A stretch of 64,000 nucleotides of DNA, taken from assembly GCA_022059125.1 (NCBI GenBank), contig JAEUWY010000005.1, forward strand, positions 6,572,001 through 6,636,000. The letters are read 5' to 3'. Below the pieces are notes generated by a model. That model was not told the origin of the DNA. It searched no databases and worked only from the letters and a program-made list of their open reading frames with translations. The stretch comes from Corynespora cassiicola. Taxonomy: Eukaryota > Ascomycota > Dothideomycetes > Pleosporales > Corynesporascaceae. Made by a program: the position numbers and the translations under genes. Positions 60,010-64,000 of this stretch are shown here, piece by piece (position 1 is the first letter of the stretch; every line of letters begins with the position of its first letter).

Positions 60010-60994
60010 ACATCAATATATAAAAGCGGTAGAGTTAAGTTACTAAGTAAGTTTTTCAATTAATATGGTTAGAGGCTGTTAGGGTCCAGTGAAGTGCTAA
60101 TTAAAAAATCTGTATTATATTGAAATTTGATAGCTACTTCGGCGAATCTGTAGCAATATATTCTACTATGCTGCGTCTATCTTAATATTGAGGACTGGAG
60201 ATCCAAGCTAAAACCAGTGGGATATGGATACAGATGAGTATGATTCTATTTGGAATATTAGGGAGCTTGTTGGAATCAGCATAGTAAATCTATCGCACTC
60301 CAGTTAGATCAATCAACTATAGAATCTTCATATCGCTGGACAGGTGCTCGTTCATAGTTCGGCTGGACACGACGGTGTATCAACATAGTCGGAAAACGAT
60401 AATAATGCAAACGAAGAGGAATTTGCATAGAAGAAAGCTTGCACTGTTAAAGCAAATCTCTAGAACAGAACGAGAGACTGGCTAGAATAATTCAGAAAAG
60501 CAGCAGAGCTAAGATGGCTTTGAGAGATTTAATGAACTGAGTGCTTTAAAGTGTTGAAATATAGAATGTAGATAGAATATTTTATTTTACTCAATCGATA
60601 AACCACAGCTTCCTATCGAGAAACAGCTGGAGACATTAGGACAAGGCAAAGAGCGTGTTCTATTTTTAGGATCAACAATATTACAGGAATTATTTCATGA
60701 TCACTTGTAGAGCTGCAAGGGAAAATTATACCTCAGATGCATTATGTTTCATTGTTTCGTTATTGGGGTCAGCCCTTTAGAGCGAAGAAGATATCCTTGA
60801 ATTTCTGGCTCATGTTTCATCGAGGATCATTGAGCAGTTGAGCTAATAGCTATCTTCTGATAGCCGCAGCGACTCCTCCATTTTAATGTATAATTCAGTA
60901 TTTGTTGGCCTCAGAATAGAGAGAGTAGAGAAGAAACAGCATCATAGAATCGTGCGCTTGGCTGGATGCGACAGCAAATACAGTATGACGATCG
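60010..60994. other. Decayed sequence without intact gene
   Basis: About 1 kb with moderate GC and no RIP-type extreme. Short plus-strand pieces look protein-like (LARIIQKSSRAKMALRDLMN; LGSALQSEEDILEFLAHVSS) but are in fragments separated by stops. I could not assign them. It may be a relic of one more accessory gene. Confidence 0.4.
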
Positions 60995-61712
60995 TAACGT
61001 AAACCACAAGCGAGCGACGCACACAAGCGAGCGACGCACCTCCTGACTGCTCCAGCAAACACTACCTACACGTACAATATCTCTACTAAAAGTCTCTTAT
61101 TATTAAATAACGAGCGATCTGTAATTTTTACTTTTTTAGCTATTAAAAATAAATTAGTTTAAAGCGTGCGATATACTACTACTGCTTATAATATTTTAAA
61201 AATTATAATTTATTACTAATACTTTAGATAATCTATATAATATAATTACTAGTCTAACTTAAAGCAGCTAACTAAAATTAAAAAAAAAAAATTATTACTT
61301 ATATTTTTAAGCTAAATTTATAAAAATTCGCGCTTACGCTAACTACTATATATAATATAACTAATTAATTACTTACTAAGTAAAATAAAAACTATATTAG
61401 TATTAACTAGTTTAGTAACTTTATTAAGCGTTAGCTAAATTTTTAAATTTAATTAATTTACTAGCAGAATTACTAGCGCGTTCTATATAAAAATTTTAAA
61501 ATTATTAGTTTTTAGTTTAAATTACTATATTATATAAAAAAAAATAGTATTATTAATAAAAACACGTACAACTTTAATATAATAAACTTTATAATAAAAG
61601 TAATTTTAGCTTAATTAGTAGTTACAGTTTTAAAAAAATAAAATTAATTTAAAAATATTTAATTAAATAATTATAAATAAGTTATAGTAATTTAAAAAAT
61701 TAACGCGTATAG

Positions 61713-61906
61713 TGTAAGGCTGTATCTTATCGTAATCTATTATAGCTTATTATAAAGTATTCTAAGTTAGCTTAGTTATAAGCGTAATAGTATATATTTC
61801 TAAGTTACTATAAGCTGTTTTAGCAGTAATTTATTTCTTTTTTTTACATAATAATATATAATTTAGTTCTTTTTATCTGTCTATCCGTATTATTATAACT
61901 CTTACA
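61713..61906 (+). repeat. Candidate LTR (solo or truncated)
   Basis: The 194-bp segment begins TGTAAGGCTGTAT and ends CTCTTACA, with inverted ends TGTAAG/CTTACA, and sits where the alignment of E to D breaks. No target duplication is seen, so it may be one LTR of an element whose inside continues to 62065 and past D. Confidence 0.4.
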
Positions 61907-62067
61907 CTTTATTTTAGATTTATATTTAATATTTAAATTGTTTATTACACAGTATAAAATAAACAGCGTTAAAACTATTATAGCTAATAACTATACGGAT
62001 TTACAAACTCTACTTAGTATTTTTAAAAGTACTAAAAAAATAAAAATTAGCACTTTATACTACAGTA

Positions 62068-63918
62068 ACGTAAAGGATAAGCGAGTCGCCCGGATAAGCG
62101 AGTTGCTTACTTCTAAGTACTCTAGCGCGCGCGCAACCTACACCTACAATACTATAACTAAAAAATATTTAATCTGCTTATAAAGAAGCATTAATAATTT
62201 TTACTTTATCAGCTATTAAAAATAATACAGTCTAAAGTGTACGACGCGCTGCTTCTACGTATAACACTCTCTGTATAATACTTCGTAATTAACACGCTAG
62301 ACGACCTACGCAATATAATTACTAGCCTAACTTAAAGCAGCTAACTAAGCTTAAAAAAAAGGTAATTGTTACTTATATTTTTAAGCTAGATTTGTAAGAA
62401 TTTGTGCTTACGCTAACTACCGTACGCGATATAGCTAATTAGTTACTTACTGCGCGAGGGGCGGGCTCTGTTAATATTAAGTAGCCTAACAACTTTATTA
62501 AGCGCCAGCTAGAGCTCTAAGTTTAATTAACCTGCTAGCAGAATTACTAGCAGATTCTGTATAAGAATTCTAAGATTATACGCTTTTAGTTTAAGCTGCT
62601 GCATCGTACAAAAAAAAAGTACAGTATTTCTAATAAAAATATATACAACTTTAACAAAACGGGCTTTATACTGGGCCGGATATTAGCTTAATTAGTAGTT
62701 ATAGTATTAGAGAGACAGAATCAACTAAAAAGCGTTCAGCTAGATAATTAGAAGTACACTACAGTAATTCAGAGAATTAACACGTACAGCTAGACAATTT
62801 CTCTCTTTATTATTTTCGCGGGTAAGTACTACCTCTCTACGTAGTACGAAGGCAATAATATTCTATTTAGCTAGTATATTACACTCAGCGAGACAGGCTG
62901 GACAACAAATAAGCTAGAAGTACGTTAGTTAGAATACTTTAACGCCTATACGCAGAGTTGTACAACAGAAGCCTACTAACTTCTTATTATTAACAGCTAT
63001 AAGAGCTATAACTTTTTTGCCTTCTAGAATCTCTGTAAAAAAAGTAAGATTATTACTCTCTGCATGTCTCTGCATTTTTCACACCTTTTCTAGTTACTTA
63101 ATATAGAGTGTTTTTCGCTTTTAAAGCGGGCGTACAGTAATAAGATCTCTGGCTTAGCACGCGATTATATTAACTATATTAATAAAACTACCTTCCTGCC
63201 GGCTTTTAGAAAGGCCTTTAAATAATTCTTTACAGAGGGTAATATACGCGCGAGCTTCTAAAAGGCAGAAGTAATTCTATATAACTTAGAGGCAGTACTG
63301 TTAAAGTTTAATATAAAACTACGTACGCTTATGCTAGCCTTTTTTAAAACTACTTAGTAGAAGGCTAGAACACTAAGCAACGCGTACAAGCTAGAGGCTT
63401 AATTAACGTTAATCCGCGACAGAATTAGAAAGCATAAAAGCTTATTACCTGCTTCTATTATTAAAGCGCTTGCTTAGTTTAACAAAAGTGCTGTAATACT
63501 AATCTATAAAGTTGTATTGCTTCGTACGCGAGTTAAAAACTTTAAAAAAGCTAATAAAGCTGCTACGCAGCGTATAAAGCGAAAAAGAAAACAGATCCAG
63601 CGTAAAGAGACTTTGACAAAAGCTAAAAAGGCTAAAATTATTACTTAAAAGAACGTTAAGAAGTAATTAAATAAGAAAACGCGCGAGGATAAAGCTCGCT
63701 TTAGTAGCAGCTAACGGGTAAAATCGCGCTGCACGCGCTGTAAAAAGTAAAAGTATAACTTTTATACGTGTAAACAGGCAGTATAGCTACTTTAGTTACT
63801 TTTTATATTAATTTATTATAATATTTTTTAAAAGTAGCTGAGTAGATAGTTATGCGCGCGCTGAAGTACTTAAAAGTAGGCGACTCGCTTGTCCAGGCGA
63901 CTCGCTTATCCTTTACGT
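62068..63918 (+). mobile_element. Element D: full-length Fot1/pogo-type transposon
   Basis: 1851 bp, TA flanks at 62066-62067 and 63919-63920. Inverted ends ACGTAAAGGATAAGCGAG. The tandem motif AAGCGAGTCGCC lies at 62079 and (RIP-altered to AAGCGAGTTGCT) at 62096; both copies are intact at the right end. It is the least RIP-mutated element in the window, in line with being the last to insert in this nest. Size matches Fot1/Pot2-type elements. Confidence 0.85.
62190..63800 (+). pseudogene. Fot1/pogo DDE transposase remnant of element D
   Basis: Bounds approximate. One frame keeps the family motifs: NFNKTGFILGRI, SVQLDN, INTYS.TISLFIIFAG, LLIINSYKSYN, ITLCMSLHFSHLF, NIECFSLLKRAYSNKI, TTFLPAFRKAFK, then a basic tail (QRIKRKRKQIQRKET) and a zinc-knuckle-like RCTRCKK...YTCKQ near 63.74 kb. 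The three catalytic Asp positions (codons at 62653, 62992 and 63100, all in the same frame, spaced 113 and 36 residues) all read Asn. Many stops. Inactive. Confidence 0.82.
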
Positions 63919-64000
63919 TAGTAGTAAAAAAAGTAGTTAAAAATAAAAAAATAACTATAAATAATAACAGAATAATACTAGACTAGTAGAGTTTAGTAGA

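Larger units (their letters stand above)
60997..64000 (+). mobile_element. Element E: Fot1/pogo-type transposon, right end beyond window
   Basis: The left end follows a TA (60995-60996) and reads ACGTAAACCACAAGCGAG, with the 17-bp tandem motif AAGCGAGCGACG at 61008 and 61025. From about 61090 to 61710 it aligns collinearly with element D (62160-62780) but is much more AT-rich. It is interrupted by an LTR-like piece from 61713 and by D at 62066. The continuation after 63920 runs off the window. Confidence 0.72.

Noticed and set aside
61938..62183. 81-codon plus-strand frame
   Set aside because: Crosses the left boundary of element D, so it is a chance fusion of two transposon fragments.

Overview
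The window reads as nuclear DNA of a filamentous ascomycete (Pezizomycotina, most likely Sordariomycetes/Hypocreales). The evidence is short introns (44-151 bp, one of 333 bp) with GTANGT-type donors and CTAAC/CTGAC branch sites, strong C/G third-position codon bias in the left part, fungal gene families (HET domain, fungal MCT-type MFS, BAP31/YET, Sfp1-type C2H2 factor), and AT-rich repeat blocks carrying the C-to-T/G-to-A signature of repeat-induced point mutation (RIP).

Layout. 1-42 kb is gene-bearing. It holds a large ankyrin protein cut by the left edge (minus), an MFS monocarboxylate-type transporter (minus), a hypothetical basic protein (minus), an acetoacetate-decarboxylase-like protein (minus), an Sfp1-like zinc-finger regulator (minus) between two very long gene-free, microsatellite-rich deserts (10.5-15.5 and 17.7-25.4 kb), Dus3 tRNA-dihydrouridine synthase (minus) divergent from a BAP31/YET ER protein (plus), an amidase (plus), an APH-fold kinase with an embedded RS-rich segment (minus), a probably mitochondrial AAA ATPase (minus) divergent from a ferroportin-like transporter (plus), a small Cys-rich protein (minus), and a second, intronless APH-fold kinase (plus). 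From about 37 kb GC falls and genes look more accessory.

42.2-43.2 kb holds a decayed alcohol dehydrogenase. 43.2-57.0 kb is one nested transposon stack that can be parsed to base level from TA and 5-bp target duplications: a foldback element (C) contains a Tc1/mariner element (F), which contains a Gypsy retrotransposon (G) and a second Tc1/mariner copy (A), and A contains a Fot1/pogo-type element (B). 57.0-60.0 kb is a relic strip with a small broken ORF and a HET-domain pseudogene. 61.0-64.0 kb is a second nest: Fot-like E, cut by the right edge, interrupted by an LTR-like piece and by full-length Fot-like D.

The most unusual signal is in the Fot/foldback family. All four elements (B, C, D, E) begin with a 17-bp tandem duplication built on AAGCGAG. 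The variable part differs between elements, but the two copies within an element match. Other points for a second look are the strongly coding-like N-terminal extension of the Sfp1 homologue that has no AUG, the RS-rich insert in an APH kinase, an Arg in the Walker A Ser/Thr position of the AAA protein, and RIP-type stops in single-copy sequence beside the repeats.
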